64,000 nucleotides of DNA, from assembly GCA_020848735.1 (NCBI GenBank), contig JADLHO010000087.1, positions 1-64,000 of the forward strand, given 5' to 3'. Made by a program: the position numbers and the translations under genes. Each line of letters starts with the position of its first letter. The stretch's first letter is position 1. The DNA is from Planctomycetota bacterium. GTDB taxonomy: Bacteria; Planctomycetota; UBA1135; UBA2386. Under the pieces are notes generated by a model that was given only the letters and a program-made list of their open reading frames with translations, was not told where the DNA came from and searched no databases. Shown one piece after another: positions 26,002-35,206 of this stretch.

Positions 26002-26139
26002 GCGCCTCTCGCAGGTGGGAACCGTCGGGTTCCGGGCGAGTGAGCGGTGTGAACCTGGTCAGGCCGGGAACGGAGCAGCCATAAGCATGCGGCGCGCTGT
26101 GTCCGGGGTGCCTGACGGTTCCCACCTCCGAGAGGTGCG
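26002..26139 (+). ncRNA. ffs: Signal recognition particle 4.5S RNA
   Basis: About 138 nt. The conserved apical domain is present: GTGTGAACCTGGTCAGG, CCG-GGAA-CGG tetraloop stem, then GGAGCAGCCATAAG. A long basal helix forms between GGTGGGAACCGTC (26014-26026) and GACGGTTCCCACC (26113-26125), extended by CCTCTCG/CGAGAGG. This is the small bacterial SRP RNA that binds Ffh. Exact ends are estimated from pairing. Confidence 0.93.
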
Positions 26140-26174
26140 TCATGCGAGCGCGGGGACGGCGCCCCGCGGCGCGG

Positions 26175-26180
26175 TATCTT
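26175..26180 (+). promoter_or_regulatory. Candidate -10 box for dnaX, near-leaderless
   Basis: TATCTT lies 7 bp upstream of the dnaX ATG, so transcription would start at or next to the start codon. There is no Shine-Dalgarno, which fits a leaderless mRNA. Confidence 0.35.
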
Positions 26181-26187
26181 CCGCCGG

Positions 26188-27897
26188 ATGGCAGCGGTTC
26201 GTCACGAGGGCGACACGGACTCCAAGGCGGGCGACGGCGGACGCGGGGCTGGAGCGCAGGGCCCGTACCAGGTGGTCGCACGGCGCTTTCGCCCGAAGCG
26301 CTTCGAGGAACTCGTCGGCCAGGAGGCGGTCGTCCGCTCGCTCGGGGGCGCGCTGCAGTCGGGGCGCGTGCCGCATGCGTTCCTCTTCGCGGGGAGTCGC
26401 GGTGTGGGCAAGACGACCTCCGCGCGCATCCTCGCCCGTGCGCTGAACTGCGAGCGAGGGGTCGGCACGCAGCCCTGCGGCGTCTGCGCGACCTGCCTGA
26501 GCATCCTCGCGGGGACCAACCCCGACGTCGTCGAGATCGACGCCGCCTCGCACAACCTCGTCGACGACGTGCGCGAGCTCTGCGATCGCGTGGGCGTGGC
26601 GTCGATGGGTTCGCGCTACAAGGTCTACATCCTCGACGAGGTGCACATGCTGACCCGGAACGCCTTCAACGCGTTCCTGAAGACGCTCGAGGAACCGCCG
26701 CGCAACGTCGTGTTCGTCCTCGCGACGACGGAGCTGCACAAGGTCCCCGAGACCGTGCGCTCGCGCTGTCAGGTCGTCCTGTTCCGGCGCATCGACGAGC
26801 ACGACGTCGTCGCGCGTCTGCGCGAACTCTGCGGCAAGGAAGGCGTCGAGGTGGCCGATGCGGTGCTCGAGGAGATCGCGCTCGCCTGTCGGGGCGGCAT
26901 GCGCGACGCCGAGAGCGCGCTCGAACGGCTCCTGCCGCTCGCCCGCGCGAGCACCGGCCCCTTCGACGTCGCGCAGTGGCGTTCGCTCACCCAGCGCGTC
27001 GGCCTCGATCGTGCGGTTGACGTCGTGGAGGCGCTGGTCGCCGGCAACGCGGCCGCCGCGCTCCGCTTCGCCGACGAGGCCGTCGGCAGCGGGGTCGACG
27101 AGCGCGAGGCGCTCGGCGAGCTGCTCGACGTGTTGCGTGCCGCCCTGCTGACGCGCATCGACGGCGCGGAGACGACCCTGGTCGCGATGAGCGGCGCCCT
27201 GCGCGAACGCGTGGTCGCGCTCGCCGCGAAGCTCGAGCCCTCGCGGCTCGACGCGATGCTGCAGGCCGGCCTGCTCGGCCGCGAGCGCATCCGCCGCACC
27301 GACGATCGACGGCTCGTCCTCGAGCTCGCCCTCGTGCGCATGGCCGAGGCCGGTCGCCTCGCCACGCTGGGAGAACTCGTCGTGGCCCTCGAGAGCGGTG
27401 TGGCATTGCCGACCGTGTCGCCTGCGGGCGCGGCGGCCGCAGCTCCGCAGCGCTCCGCCGTGCCGACCGCCGCGCCGACGGGTGCGGTCGCCGTTCCCGG
27501 TCTCGCCCACGCGGCGCCGACGACCGCATCGTTGCACGCGCGTTTCGTCGCCAAGGTGCGCACCGAGAAGCCGATGATCGCGTCGACCGCCCAGGAGTGC
27601 GATCTCGATGGACCCGACGAGCGCGGGTGCGTCCGCATCGCCTTGCGCAGCGACCGTCGCCTGCACGTCGATCGCCTCGCCTCACCGGAGGTGATCGCGT
27701 TGTTCCGCACGGTGCTCGCGCAGCTCACGGGCCGCGAGATCGTCGTCGAGGTCGTGCCCGGCGCGGGTGGGGGGGCGAACCAGGACGGCCCCGCCGCCCA
27801 GATGCCGCCGGCGACGGCCGCGACCCCACCCGGGGAGCGCGTGACCCGCGTGCGCGAGCGCTTCGATGGCGTGATCGAACCGCCCGCCGGCTCATGA
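26188..27897 (+). CDS. dnaX: DNA polymerase III tau/gamma subunit
   Basis: A 569-residue clamp-loader ATPase. Walker A GSRGVGKT (69-76), zinc cysteines 88, 97, 100 and 103, Walker B DEVH (150-153) and the SRC motif in VRSRCQVVLF are all present. AAA+ domains I-III fill about residues 28-370; an Ala/Pro linker (about 390-440) leads to a C-terminal domain that in tau binds DnaE. No obvious slippery heptamer for gamma synthesis was seen in this GC-rich gene. It is followed by ebfC and recR, the classic dnaX-ybaB-recR order. Confidence 0.95.
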   Translation: MAAVRHEGDTDSKAGDGGRGAGAQGPYQVVARRFRPKRFEELVGQEAVVRSLGGALQSGRVPHAFLFAGSRGVGKTTSARILARALNCERGVGTQPCGVCATCLSILAGTNPDVVEIDAASHNLVDDVRELCDRVGVASMGSRYKVYILDEVHMLTRNAFNAFLKTLEEPPRNVVFVLATTELHKVPETVRSRCQVVLFRRIDEHDVVARLRELCGKEGVEVADAVLEEIALACRGGMRDAESALERLLPLARASTGPFDVAQWRSLTQRVGLDRAVDVVEALVAGNAAAALRFADEAVGSGVDEREALGELLDVLRAALLTRIDGAETTLVAMSGALRERVVALAAKLEPSRLDAMLQAGLLGRERIRRTDDRRLVLELALVRMAEAGRLATLGELVVALESGVALPTVSPAGAAAAAPQRSAVPTAAPTGAVAVPGLAHAAPTTASLHARFVAKVRTEKPMIASTAQECDLDGPDERGCVRIALRSDRRLHVDRLASPEVIALFRTVLAQLTGREIVVEVVPGAGGGANQDGPAAQMPPATAATPPGERVTRVRERFDGVIEPPAGS

Positions 27898-27921
27898 CGA
27901 TCCGCGTGCTCCGTCCGCCGT

Positions 27922-27927
27922 TAGACT
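27922..27927 (+). promoter_or_regulatory. Candidate -10 box for ebfC/recR
   Basis: TAGACT lies 52 bp before the ebfC start, in the dnaX-ebfC gap. The same hexamer precedes the GspC-like gene. No strong -35. Confidence 0.3.
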
Positions 27928-27979
27928 GCCGCCGCCCTCCGCGCGTCCCATCCCGTCCCTCGAAGCGAACGAAGGTCCC

Positions 27980-28291
27980 ATGTCCCATGAGATGAACCTC
28001 CTGAAGCAGGCCCAGGAGATGAACCGCCTGCTGCGCGAGGTGCACCGCGAACTCGGCGAGCGGGTCGTCGAAGGCAGCGCCGCCAACGGTGCCGTACGTT
28101 GTTCGATCACGGGCCAGCTCGAGGTCCGCAGCGTGCGGATCGACCCGAAGGTGGTCGATCCCGAAGAGGTCGCGCTGCTCGAGGACCTCGTCACCGCGGC
28201 CGTGCGGAGCGCCGTCCACGCGGCCGTGGAGCTGAAGAAATCGAAGATCGACGAGGTGACGGGCGGCATCCTGCCCGACCTCGGCCTCTGA
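27980..28291 (+). CDS. ebfC: YbaB/EbfC nucleoid-associated protein
   Basis: A 103-residue YbaB/EbfC family DNA-binding protein. The N-terminal helix is MNLLKQAQEMNRLLREVHREL, followed by the beta strands (GAVRCSITGQLEVRSVRIDPK) and a C-terminal helix with AAVELKKSK, ending GILPDLGL. The family forms dimers shaped like tweezers and is nearly always linked to dnaX and recR, as here. Confidence 0.9.
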   Translation: MSHEMNLLKQAQEMNRLLREVHRELGERVVEGSAANGAVRCSITGQLEVRSVRIDPKVVDPEEVALLEDLVTAAVRSAVHAAVELKKSKIDEVTGGILPDLGL

Positions 28292-28308
28292 CCCGCGGAC
28301 CCTCGAAC

Positions 28309-28917
28309 GTGACGCACGCCGCGAGCCGACCGCGCGCTGTCGAACGGCTGATCCAGGCCCTGGCGACCCTGCCGGGCATCGGGCCGAAGACCTCGGAGCG
28401 CCTCGCCTACCACGTCCTGCGCGAGGCCCCGGCCGTCGCGCGCGAGCGCGCCGAGGCGATCCTCGCCGCGCGGGCGGCCGCGAAGGTCTGCTCGCGTTGC
28501 TTCAACCTCGACGAGGTCGAGCCGTGTCGCATCTGCAGCGATGCGGCGCGGGATCGCGCGCGCGTGCTCGTGGTCGAGGACCCGCGCGACGTCGCCGCCT
28601 TCGAGGGGGCCGGGTACCGCGGGCTGTATCACGTCCTCCAGGGTCGCATCTCCGCACTCGAGGGCATCCGACCCGAGGACCTCACGGTGGTCGCGCTCCT
28701 CGATCGTCTGCGGGAGGGTGGCGTCGCCGAGGTCTGCCTCGCGACGAACCCCGATCTCGAGGGCGAAGGCACGGCCGAGAGCATCGCCCCGCGCCTGCGT
28801 GGGCTCGGCGTGCGCGTCACGCGCATCGCGCGCGGGATCCCGGCGGGTTCGACGATCCAGCACGTCTCGAGCGCGATCCTCGCCGATGCGATCGATGGCC
28901 GACGCGAGCTCGGCTGA
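28309..28917 (+). CDS. recR: Recombination mediator RecR
   Basis: A 202-residue RecR. It has the helix-hairpin-helix segment LPGIGPKTSERLA (21-33), the zinc finger Cys61/64/73/76, and a TOPRIM domain starting RVLVVEDPRDVAAFE and including the GTYHVL-equivalent GLYHVLQGRISALEGI. It loads RecA at gaps with RecO/RecF. GTG 28309 starts 17 bp after ebfC, so the two are co-transcribed; an upstream open frame over ebfC is spurious. Confidence 0.95.
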   Translation: MTHAASRPRAVERLIQALATLPGIGPKTSERLAYHVLREAPAVARERAEAILAARAAAKVCSRCFNLDEVEPCRICSDAARDRARVLVVEDPRDVAAFEGAGYRGLYHVLQGRISALEGIRPEDLTVVALLDRLREGGVAEVCLATNPDLEGEGTAESIAPRLRGLGVRVTRIARGIPAGSTIQHVSSAILADAIDGRRELG

Positions 28918-29026
28918 TCTCGCGAGGGCTGCTGCGAATCCCGGGATCGCCGCGGTCCGCCCGCCGCGAAGCCCGGTGTGAGTTCAGGCGCTGCAGTCCT
29001 ACTCTGCGCGGCTTCGCCGCTCCCCG

Positions 29027-31567
29027 ATGCTGCAGCCCCTGCCGATCGACGCCGTGCTCGCCGACGCCGTTGCCGCGGTCCGTCGCTGCGGTCGCCTCGT
29101 GCTCGCCGCGCCGCCCGGCTCCGGCAAGACCACGCGGATCCCGGCGGCGCTGGTCGACGCCGGCCTCGGCGGCGAGGTCCTCGTGCTCGAGCCCCGTCGA
29201 CTCGCCGCGCGCGCCGCAGCACGGCGCGTCGCGGAAGAGCGCGGCGGCCGCCTCGGGGACGAGGTCGGCTACCAGGTGCGCCACGAGACCCTCGCCTCCG
29301 AGCGCACGCGCCTGCGCTTCGTGACCGAGGGCGTGCTCGTCAGGCGCGTCGTCGCCGATCCCTTCCTCGAGGGCGTCGCGGCCGTCGTGCTGGACGAATT
29401 CCACGAGCGCCACGTCGAGACCGATCTCGCACTCGCGATGCTGCGCGAGGTCCGCGAGACGGTGCGCCCCGAGCTCGCACTCGTCGTGATGTCGGCGACG
29501 CTCGAGGCCGAACCCATCGCGGCGTTCCTCGGCGCCGCGCCGATCCTCCGCGCCGAGGGACGGCGTTTCGACGTCGCCGTGCGCCATCGCGGTCGGCCCG
29601 GACCGAAGGACCGGCTCGAGGACGCGGTGCGTGCGGCGGTCGTCGACGCCCTGCAGGAGACGGGCGGCGACGTGCTGGTGTTCCTGCCCGGGGTCGAGGA
29701 GATCCGCCGTGCGGCGCGTGCGCTCGAGGCCACGGCGCGCGGGCAGTCGCTCGACGTCCTGCCCCTCCACGGCAACCTCGCCCCGGAGGAGCAGGACCGC
29801 GCGATCGCGCGAGGTCCCCGTCGCAAGGTCGTGCTCGCGACGAACGTCGCGGAGAGCTCGGTGACGATCGACGGCGTGAGCGCCGTCGTCGACAGCGGTC
29901 TCGCGCGCGTGCTGCGCAGCGATCCCGCGCGCGGCGTCGACGTGCTGCGCGTCGAACGCATCTCGCTCGCCTCCGCGGCCCAACGCGCGGGTCGGGCGGG
30001 CCGCACGGGGCCCGGAGTCTGCCATCGCCTCTGGTCCGCCGGCGACGAGCGCGGGCTACCGGCCTTCGACACGCCCGAACTCAAGCGCGCGGACCTCGCC
30101 GGTCCGGCGCTGCTCGTGCGCGCGTTCGCGGGCCGTGCGCCGCGGGACTTCGCGTGGTTCGAGGCTCCCGAGCGCGCCGCGCTCGATGCGGCCGATGCGC
30201 TGCTCACGGAACTCGCGGCGGTGGACGACGCCGGTCGGGTGACCGCGATCGGCAGGCGCATGCTCGCATCGCCGGTGCATCCGCGTCTCGCCCGGGCCCT
30301 CGTGGAAGGCGAGCGGCTCGGTTGCGGTGAGGGGATCGCGGCGGCCGTCGCGGTGCTGGCCGAGCGCGACTTCGTCCGGCGGCCGGCGCCCGGCGAGCCG
30401 CCGGTGCCGATCGAACTCGGCTTCCGCCTGCGTCTGCTCGCGAGGCTCGCCGAGCGCGAGTTCCAGGCCGAGGAGTGCCGCGCGCACGGCGTCGACCGCG
30501 GTGCGATCCGCGCCGTCGATCGTGCGCGGCGTCAGCTCGCGCGTCGCCTCGCGCGCAGCGGGACGCGGGGGACGGACCAGGAGGAGCGCATCGCGCGCGC
30601 CTTGCTCGCGGGCTTCGCCGATCGCGTCGTGCTGCGCCGCTCCGCGACGCAGGACGAGGGAGTGCTCGTCGGCGGGCGCGGAGTGCGCTGGCCCGCGGGC
30701 GCGTTCGAGGACGATGCCGAACTGCTCCTCGCACTCGAACTCGGCGAGCGCGACGACGCGGGCGGCGCACGCTGGTCCATGCTGCGCCTCGCGGTGTCGA
30801 TCGAGCGCGCCTGGCTCGCCGACGTCGCACCGGGTGCCCTGCGCGAGACGGTCGACGTCGAGCTCGACGAGAGCGCGGGACAGATCCTCGTCCTGCGTCG
30901 GCTGAGGTATCACGACCTCGTGCTCGACGAGCGCCGCGTCGGCGCCGAAGCTGCGCCGGCCGACCTGGCCGAGCGCCTCGCGGCGCGGCTGCGCGCGGAC
31001 CCCTGGCGCTGGATCGGCGAGCAGCCCGCGTTGAAGGGGCTGTGCGCCCGCATCGCGTGGCTGCGCGGCGTGCGACCCGAGCTGGGGCTCGAGGTCCCCG
31101 ACGACGCGCGCATCGCCGCCGCCGCGGCCGAGGCGCTCGGCAGCCGGCGCTCCCTGAAGGCGCTCGCCGAGGTCGATCTCGCGCCGTACGTCGCGCTCGG
31201 GCTCGGTGCGCAGCAGCGGCGGGAACTCGAGATCGCGGCGCCGGAGCGGGTCGTGCTGCCCTCCGGACGCAAGGCGCGGGTCGAGTATCCCCCCAACGCA
31301 GCGCCGACGGTCGCGGCGCGGATCCAGGACTTCTTCGGCTGGCTCGACGCGCCGCGGCTCGGCGGCGGTCGCGTGCCGCTCGTGATCCAGCTCTGCGCAC
31401 CGAACCAGCGACCCGTGCAGATCACGGCGGACCTGCGCAGCTTCTGGGCGAACGCCTACCCGAAGCTCCGCATCGAACTGAAGCGTCGCTATCCGCGCCA
31501 CGCCTGGCCCGAGGATCCGACGACGGCAGCGGACGCAGGGCGTCGGCCGAACGAACGGCGCGACTGA
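29027..31567 (+). CDS. hrpB: ATP-dependent RNA helicase HrpB
   Basis: An 846-residue DExH helicase, close to E. coli HrpB (809-824). P-loop GSGKT (31-35), DEFH (123-126), SAT (156-158), motif VI QRAGRAGRTGPG (about 323-334), then the winged-helix/HA2 region and the HrpB-specific C-terminal domain including the RKARVEYPPNAAPTVAARIQDFFG segment (read as two motifs). The biological role is poorly defined in bacteria. The start ATG 29027 lacks a clear Shine-Dalgarno. Confidence 0.93.
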   Translation: MLQPLPIDAVLADAVAAVRRCGRLVLAAPPGSGKTTRIPAALVDAGLGGEVLVLEPRRLAARAAARRVAEERGGRLGDEVGYQVRHETLASERTRLRFVTEGVLVRRVVADPFLEGVAAVVLDEFHERHVETDLALAMLREVRETVRPELALVVMSATLEAEPIAAFLGAAPILRAEGRRFDVAVRHRGRPGPKDRLEDAVRAAVVDALQETGGDVLVFLPGVEEIRRAARALEATARGQSLDVLPLHGNLAPEEQDRAIARGPRRKVVLATNVAESSVTIDGVSAVVDSGLARVLRSDPARGVDVLRVERISLASAAQRAGRAGRTGPGVCHRLWSAGDERGLPAFDTPELKRADLAGPALLVRAFAGRAPRDFAWFEAPERAALDAADALLTELAAVDDAGRVTAIGRRMLASPVHPRLARALVEGERLGCGEGIAAAVAVLAERDFVRRPAPGEPPVPIELGFRLRLLARLAEREFQAEECRAHGVDRGAIRAVDRARRQLARRLARSGTRGTDQEERIARALLAGFADRVVLRRSATQDEGVLVGGRGVRWPAGAFEDDAELLLALELGERDDAGGARWSMLRLAVSIERAWLADVAPGALRETVDVELDESAGQILVLRRLRYHDLVLDERRVGAEAAPADLAERLAARLRADPWRWIGEQPALKGLCARIAWLRGVRPELGLEVPDDARIAAAAAEALGSRRSLKALAEVDLAPYVALGLGAQQRRELEIAAPERVVLPSGRKARVEYPPNAAPTVAARIQDFFGWLDAPRLGGGRVPLVIQLCAPNQRPVQITADLRSFWANAYPKLRIELKRRYPRHAWPEDPTTAADAGRRPNERRD

Positions 31568-31633
31568 GGCGACGGCGACGCTCATGCGCTGCGCGCGCGG
31601 CGTCGATGGCGACCCTGGGAAGCACGAGCCCCG

Positions 31634-32941
31634 ATGGCGACGCCGCAGACGACCTTCGCGCAGCAGCTCGGTCACCACGCCGAACTGGGTGCGCACCTCT
31701 CGCCGGCGTTCCTGCGCTCGCTCGAGGTGTTGCAGCTCGACGCGGACGCGCTCGTGCGCGAGATCGACGCGGAATGCGCGCGCAACGAAGTCCTGCGCGT
31801 CGTCCCGCGCACGCGCGAGCGCCGCGGCGATCCGGAGCGCTCGGCGGCGTTCCTCGAGACGGTGGAGGATCGGCCGGTCGACCTGTTCGCCCACCTCCGG
31901 CGGGAACTGGCGTTCCTCGATCTCGCCGAGGGCCTGGCGGCCAAGGTCCTCGCGCTGGCGGGACGGCTCGACGAGCGGGGCTTCCTCGACGCGGACCGCG
32001 GCGAACTCGCCGCACTCGTCGGTGCGGAGTCGCTCGATGCGGCGCTCGCGGTGCTGCACGCACTGCCGCCGCGGGGCATCGGCGCGCGCGACGCCGCCGA
32101 GGCGATGTTGATGCAGCTCGAGGCGGCGGACCCCGATCGGCCCCTCGTCGAAGCGATCCTGCGGCAGCACCTCGGCGCACTCGCCGCCGGCCGTCGGGCC
32201 GAAGTCGCCGACGCGCTCGGCATCGACGCCGAGGGGCTCGACGCCCTCGTCTCGCGCATCCGTGATCTCGATCCCGCGCCCGGTCGCCGTTTCGCGAACG
32301 CACCGGCTGAACCGCTGCGTCCGGACCTCGCCGTCGCCCTCGAACAGGGTCGGCTGGTGGTGTCGGTCGGGGATGGCTCCCTGCCCTCGCTCGCGATCGA
32401 TCGCCGGATCGCGGGGCTCGCCGCCGAGCCCGGCATGCCGCGCGAGCGGCGTCGCGAACTCGCCGGCAAGCTGCGCTCCGCGCGCTCGTTGATCCACGCC
32501 ATCGCCCAACGCCAGGCGACCCTGCAGCAGATCGGCGCGGCGCTGTTCGCGCAGCAGCGCGAGTTCCTCCGCCGCGGAGCGGCCGGCATCCGACGCGTGC
32601 GCATGGGCGAACTCGCGGCGAGCCTCGGACTGCACGCGTCGACCGTGAGCCGCGCGGTCGCGGGCAAGACGGTCTGGACGCCGCACGGCCTGCTCGCCCT
32701 GCGCGAGTTCTTCGAGGACGCGGGGCGCGGCCCGACGCGTGCCGAGCGCGATGCGCTCGTCGCGGCGATCCGCGGCCTGCTCGTCGGCGACCCCCGGCGC
32801 TCGGATGCCGAGCTCGCCGCCGAGCTCGCGCGCCGTGGCCTCACCGTGGCGAGGCGCACGGTGGCCAAGTACCGTGCCCTGCTCGGCCTGTCGCGATCGC
32901 AACTCAGGTCGAGCGACGGTCCACCCGAGTCCGAACCATGA
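31634..32941 (+). CDS. rpoN: RNA polymerase sigma-54 factor
   Basis: A 435-residue sigma-54. Region I is short (FAQQLGHHAELGAHLSPAFLRSLEVLQLDA), with fewer glutamines than E. coli. The core-binding domain follows, then the HTH segment MGELAASLGLHASTVSRAVAGK (about 325-346, read as overlapping) and the RpoN box ARRTVAKYR (406-414). It recognises -24/-12 promoters with AAA+ activators. It leads a gene group with truA, hpf, ptsN and HPr, much like the rpoN-hpf-ptsN cluster in Proteobacteria. Confidence 0.94.
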   Translation: MATPQTTFAQQLGHHAELGAHLSPAFLRSLEVLQLDADALVREIDAECARNEVLRVVPRTRERRGDPERSAAFLETVEDRPVDLFAHLRRELAFLDLAEGLAAKVLALAGRLDERGFLDADRGELAALVGAESLDAALAVLHALPPRGIGARDAAEAMLMQLEAADPDRPLVEAILRQHLGALAAGRRAEVADALGIDAEGLDALVSRIRDLDPAPGRRFANAPAEPLRPDLAVALEQGRLVVSVGDGSLPSLAIDRRIAGLAAEPGMPRERRRELAGKLRSARSLIHAIAQRQATLQQIGAALFAQQREFLRRGAAGIRRVRMGELAASLGLHASTVSRAVAGKTVWTPHGLLALREFFEDAGRGPTRAERDALVAAIRGLLVGDPRRSDAELAAELARRGLTVARRTVAKYRALLGLSRSQLRSSDGPPESEP

Positions 32942-32975
32942 CGGCCAACCCGCGAGACGACGGGACTCAAAGACC

Positions 32976-33821
32976 GTGCACGGCTACCTGATCACGATCG
33001 CCTACGACGGCGCGGCGTTCGCCGGATGGCAGCGCCAGGAGGGCTTCGACACCGTGCAGGAGCGCCTCGAGGAGGCCCTGCTCGCGATCCTCGGCGAGCC
33101 CGTCACGGTGCATGGCGCAGGACGCACCGACGCCGGCGTGCACGCGCTCCGTCAGACCGCGCACGTGCGCATCGACAAGGACCTGCCGCCCGAGAGCCTG
33201 CTCCGCGCGATCAACGGCAACCTGCCGCCGCAGGTGCGGGTCGTCGCCGCGCGGCGCGTGCCGGTCGCGTTCCACGCGCGCTTCTCCGCGATCGGCAAGC
33301 GCTACGTGTACCGCGCGGTCGTGGCGCGGATCGCGCCGGTCTTCGATCGCGGGCGGCGGCACTGGGTCCGCCGTCCATGCGACGTCGGGCGGATGCGCGC
33401 CGCGGCGCGGCACCTCCTCGGCGAACACGACTTCGCCGCCTTCGCGACGAATCCCGGCTACGAGCGCAAGCGCGGCACCGTGCGTCGCATCGACCATCTC
33501 CACGTGATGCGCCGCGGCGACGGCTTCGACATCGCGGTGCAGGGCAACGGCTTCCTCTACAACATGGTCCGCGCGATCGCGGGCACGCTGATCGAGGTCG
33601 GCGTGGGCAAGCGATCGCCGGACGACGTCGCGGCGATCCTCGCATCCTGCGACCGGCGGCGCGCGGGCGAGAACGCGCCCGCCGAGGGTCTCTATCTCCT
33701 TCGCGTGCTGTATCCTCGGCACGCGTTCCTCGTCGAACACGATCGACCGACTGCGACGACGGCCATCTCGCCGGACGCCGCGCCGACATCCAGTTCCAAG
33801 CCAGAAACGGGTTCTCGATGA
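32976..33821 (+). CDS. truA: tRNA pseudouridine(38-40) synthase TruA
   Basis: A 281-residue TruA. The N-terminal AYDGAAFAGWQRQ and the catalytic Asp52 in GAGRTDAGVHA are diagnostic, as is the later FLYNMVRAIAGTLIEVG. It modifies the anticodon stem of many tRNAs. GTG 32976 is chosen: the longer upstream frame lies inside rpoN. The last 35 residues are a low-complexity tail. Its stop overlaps the hpf start (ATGA), an unusual insertion of truA into the rpoN-hpf unit. Confidence 0.94.
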   Translation: MHGYLITIAYDGAAFAGWQRQEGFDTVQERLEEALLAILGEPVTVHGAGRTDAGVHALRQTAHVRIDKDLPPESLLRAINGNLPPQVRVVAARRVPVAFHARFSAIGKRYVYRAVVARIAPVFDRGRRHWVRRPCDVGRMRAAARHLLGEHDFAAFATNPGYERKRGTVRRIDHLHVMRRGDGFDIAVQGNGFLYNMVRAIAGTLIEVGVGKRSPDDVAAILASCDRRRAGENAPAEGLYLLRVLYPRHAFLVEHDRPTATTAISPDAAPTSSSKPETGSR

Positions 33822-34141
33822 GCCACCACGAAGACGTCAAGATCGAGGTCGTCAGCCGTCACGGACACGTGTCCGGACGCATGCAGGAGTACGCCTCGAC
33901 CAAGCTCGCGAAGCTGCTGCGCAAGAACGACCAGATCTCGCGGATCGAGGTCGTCGTCGACGGTCCGCACGAGAACCCCGAGGTCGAGGTCCTCGTGCAC
34001 GTCGACAACCGCGAGGTGGTCGTGGGGCGCGAGCGGAGCGAGCACTTCAACGCCGCCATCGATCTCCTGGTCGAGAAGCTCGAGAAGCAGCTCGTCAAGG
34101 CGAAGGAGAAGCTGAAGAACCACAAGGGAGAGCGCGGCTGA
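33818..34141 (+). CDS. hpf: Ribosome hibernation promoting factor, short form
   Basis: A 107-residue RaiA/HPF family protein: VEVVSRHGHVSGRMQEYASTKLAKL, IEVVVDGPHENPEVEVLVHVDNREVVVG and DAAIDLLVEKLEKQL-like helix (read as separate segments). It binds the 30S subunit near the mRNA channel in stationary phase. There is no C-terminal dimerisation domain of the long form, so it resembles E. coli Hpf. It overlaps truA by four bases. Confidence 0.92.
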   Translation: MSHHEDVKIEVVSRHGHVSGRMQEYASTKLAKLLRKNDQISRIEVVVDGPHENPEVEVLVHVDNREVVVGRERSEHFNAAIDLLVEKLEKQLVKAKEKLKNHKGERG

Positions 34142-34223
34142 CCGACGGGAGCTTGGACACCGTGCGGCGCGTGCCGAGCCCCGACCCGGATGACATTCGC
34201 GGCGCGGTGCGGCGCTCTTGCGG

Positions 34224-34229
34224 CATGAT
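34224..34229 (+). promoter_or_regulatory. Candidate -10 box for ptsN
   Basis: GGCATGATC contains the -10-like CATGAT in the 189-bp hpf-ptsN gap, about 100 bp before the ptsN ATG. The same 9-mer precedes tRNA-Ser(CGA). No clear -35. Confidence 0.3.
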
Positions 34230-34330
34230 CACGTGTGGCCGGGCGTCGGCGAGCGCGTCCACGCTCGCGCCGGCGGGAGCGTCCCGCTCCCCGGCACGGC
34301 CGCCGGTCCGATCGACCTGACCTGCCCGAC

Positions 34331-34792
34331 ATGATCCGAGACATCGTCGAATCGTCCGTGCTCATCACCGCGCTCGGCGCCGCGACCCAGGCCGCGGCCG
34401 TCGACGAGATCCTCGCCGCTGCGCTGGGCGAGGGGCGCCTCGCCAAGGGCAAGCTGCCGGCGATCAAGAAGAAGCTCGCGGAGCGCGAGGCCCTGGGGAG
34501 CACGGGGATCGGCAACGGGGTGGCCGTACCGCACGTGAAGACCGATGCCGTCGCGTCGCCGGTCCTCGTCCTCGGCCGCTCGGCGGAGGGCATCGACTGG
34601 AGCGCCATCGACGGCCGCAGGGTCCATGTGGTGTTCCTCATCCTGGTGCCCACGACGGCCACCCAGGAGCACCTCGCCCTCCTGCGCTGGATCTCGAGCC
34701 TCGCTCGGGACGCCGACTTCCGTCGCTTCGCGAAGGCGGCCGACGAGGAGAAGGTGCTGCGCGAACTCCTGCTCGAACACGTGAAGGACTGA
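34331..34792 (+). CDS. ptsN: PTS EIIA-Ntr (PtsN-type) regulatory protein
   Basis: A 153-residue EIIA domain of the fructose/mannitol-Ntr family. The phosphorylated His is H68 in GNGVAVPHVK. Other family marks are the N-terminal LITALGA.. and HLALLRWISSLARD segments. It probably accepts phosphate from the HPr-like protein encoded next and regulates metabolism or ion transport rather than moving sugars, since no EIIB/EIIC is near. The start ATG 34331 was selected by family length. Confidence 0.9.
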   Translation: MIRDIVESSVLITALGAATQAAAVDEILAAALGEGRLAKGKLPAIKKKLAEREALGSTGIGNGVAVPHVKTDAVASPVLVLGRSAEGIDWSAIDGRRVHVVFLILVPTTATQEHLALLRWISSLARDADFRRFAKAADEEKVLRELLLEHVKD

Positions 34793-34884
34793 TCCCGCGC
34801 CATGGACCGCCGCGGGTGCCTCCCCGGGATCCGGGCTGGTCTCCGCGCGAAGCGACCGCATCGACCCGCCGACCGAGGACTTTC

Positions 34885-35160
34885 TTGGCGACAGCACGAG
34901 TGACCGTCAAGCTGACGAACCGCAACGGACTCCACGCGCGGCCCGCGCATCTCTTCGTCCAGACCGCGAACCGCTACACGTCTGCGGTCACGGTCGGGCG
35001 CGACGGGCACGAACGGGTCAACGGCAAGTCGATCATGGGGATGATGATGCTCGCGGCCGAACACGGCGCGGAACTCGAGATCGTGGCGGAGGGCCCCGAC
35101 GCCGTCGCCCAGGTCGAGGCGCTGAGGGACCTGGTCGAGCGCGGCTTCGGCGAGGAATGA
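34885..35160 (+). CDS. HPr-like phosphocarrier protein
   Basis: A 91-residue HPr with the active His17 in NRNGLHARPA and the regulatory-site segment VNGKSIMGMMMLAA, where Ser49 corresponds to HPr Ser46. It starts at TTG 34885, supported by a GAGGA nearby; GTG 34897 is an alternative. It lies next to ptsN, so it could be the NPr-type partner, but the Ser46-like site also fits HPr kinase control. No EI or HprK gene lies in the window. Confidence 0.88.
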   Translation: MATARVTVKLTNRNGLHARPAHLFVQTANRYTSAVTVGRDGHERVNGKSIMGMMMLAAEHGAELEIVAEGPDAVAQVEALRDLVERGFGEE

Positions 35161-35206
35161 CGTCCAGGGCTGCACCGGCGCGCGACCGCGTGCCGATGCA
35201 AGCGGC

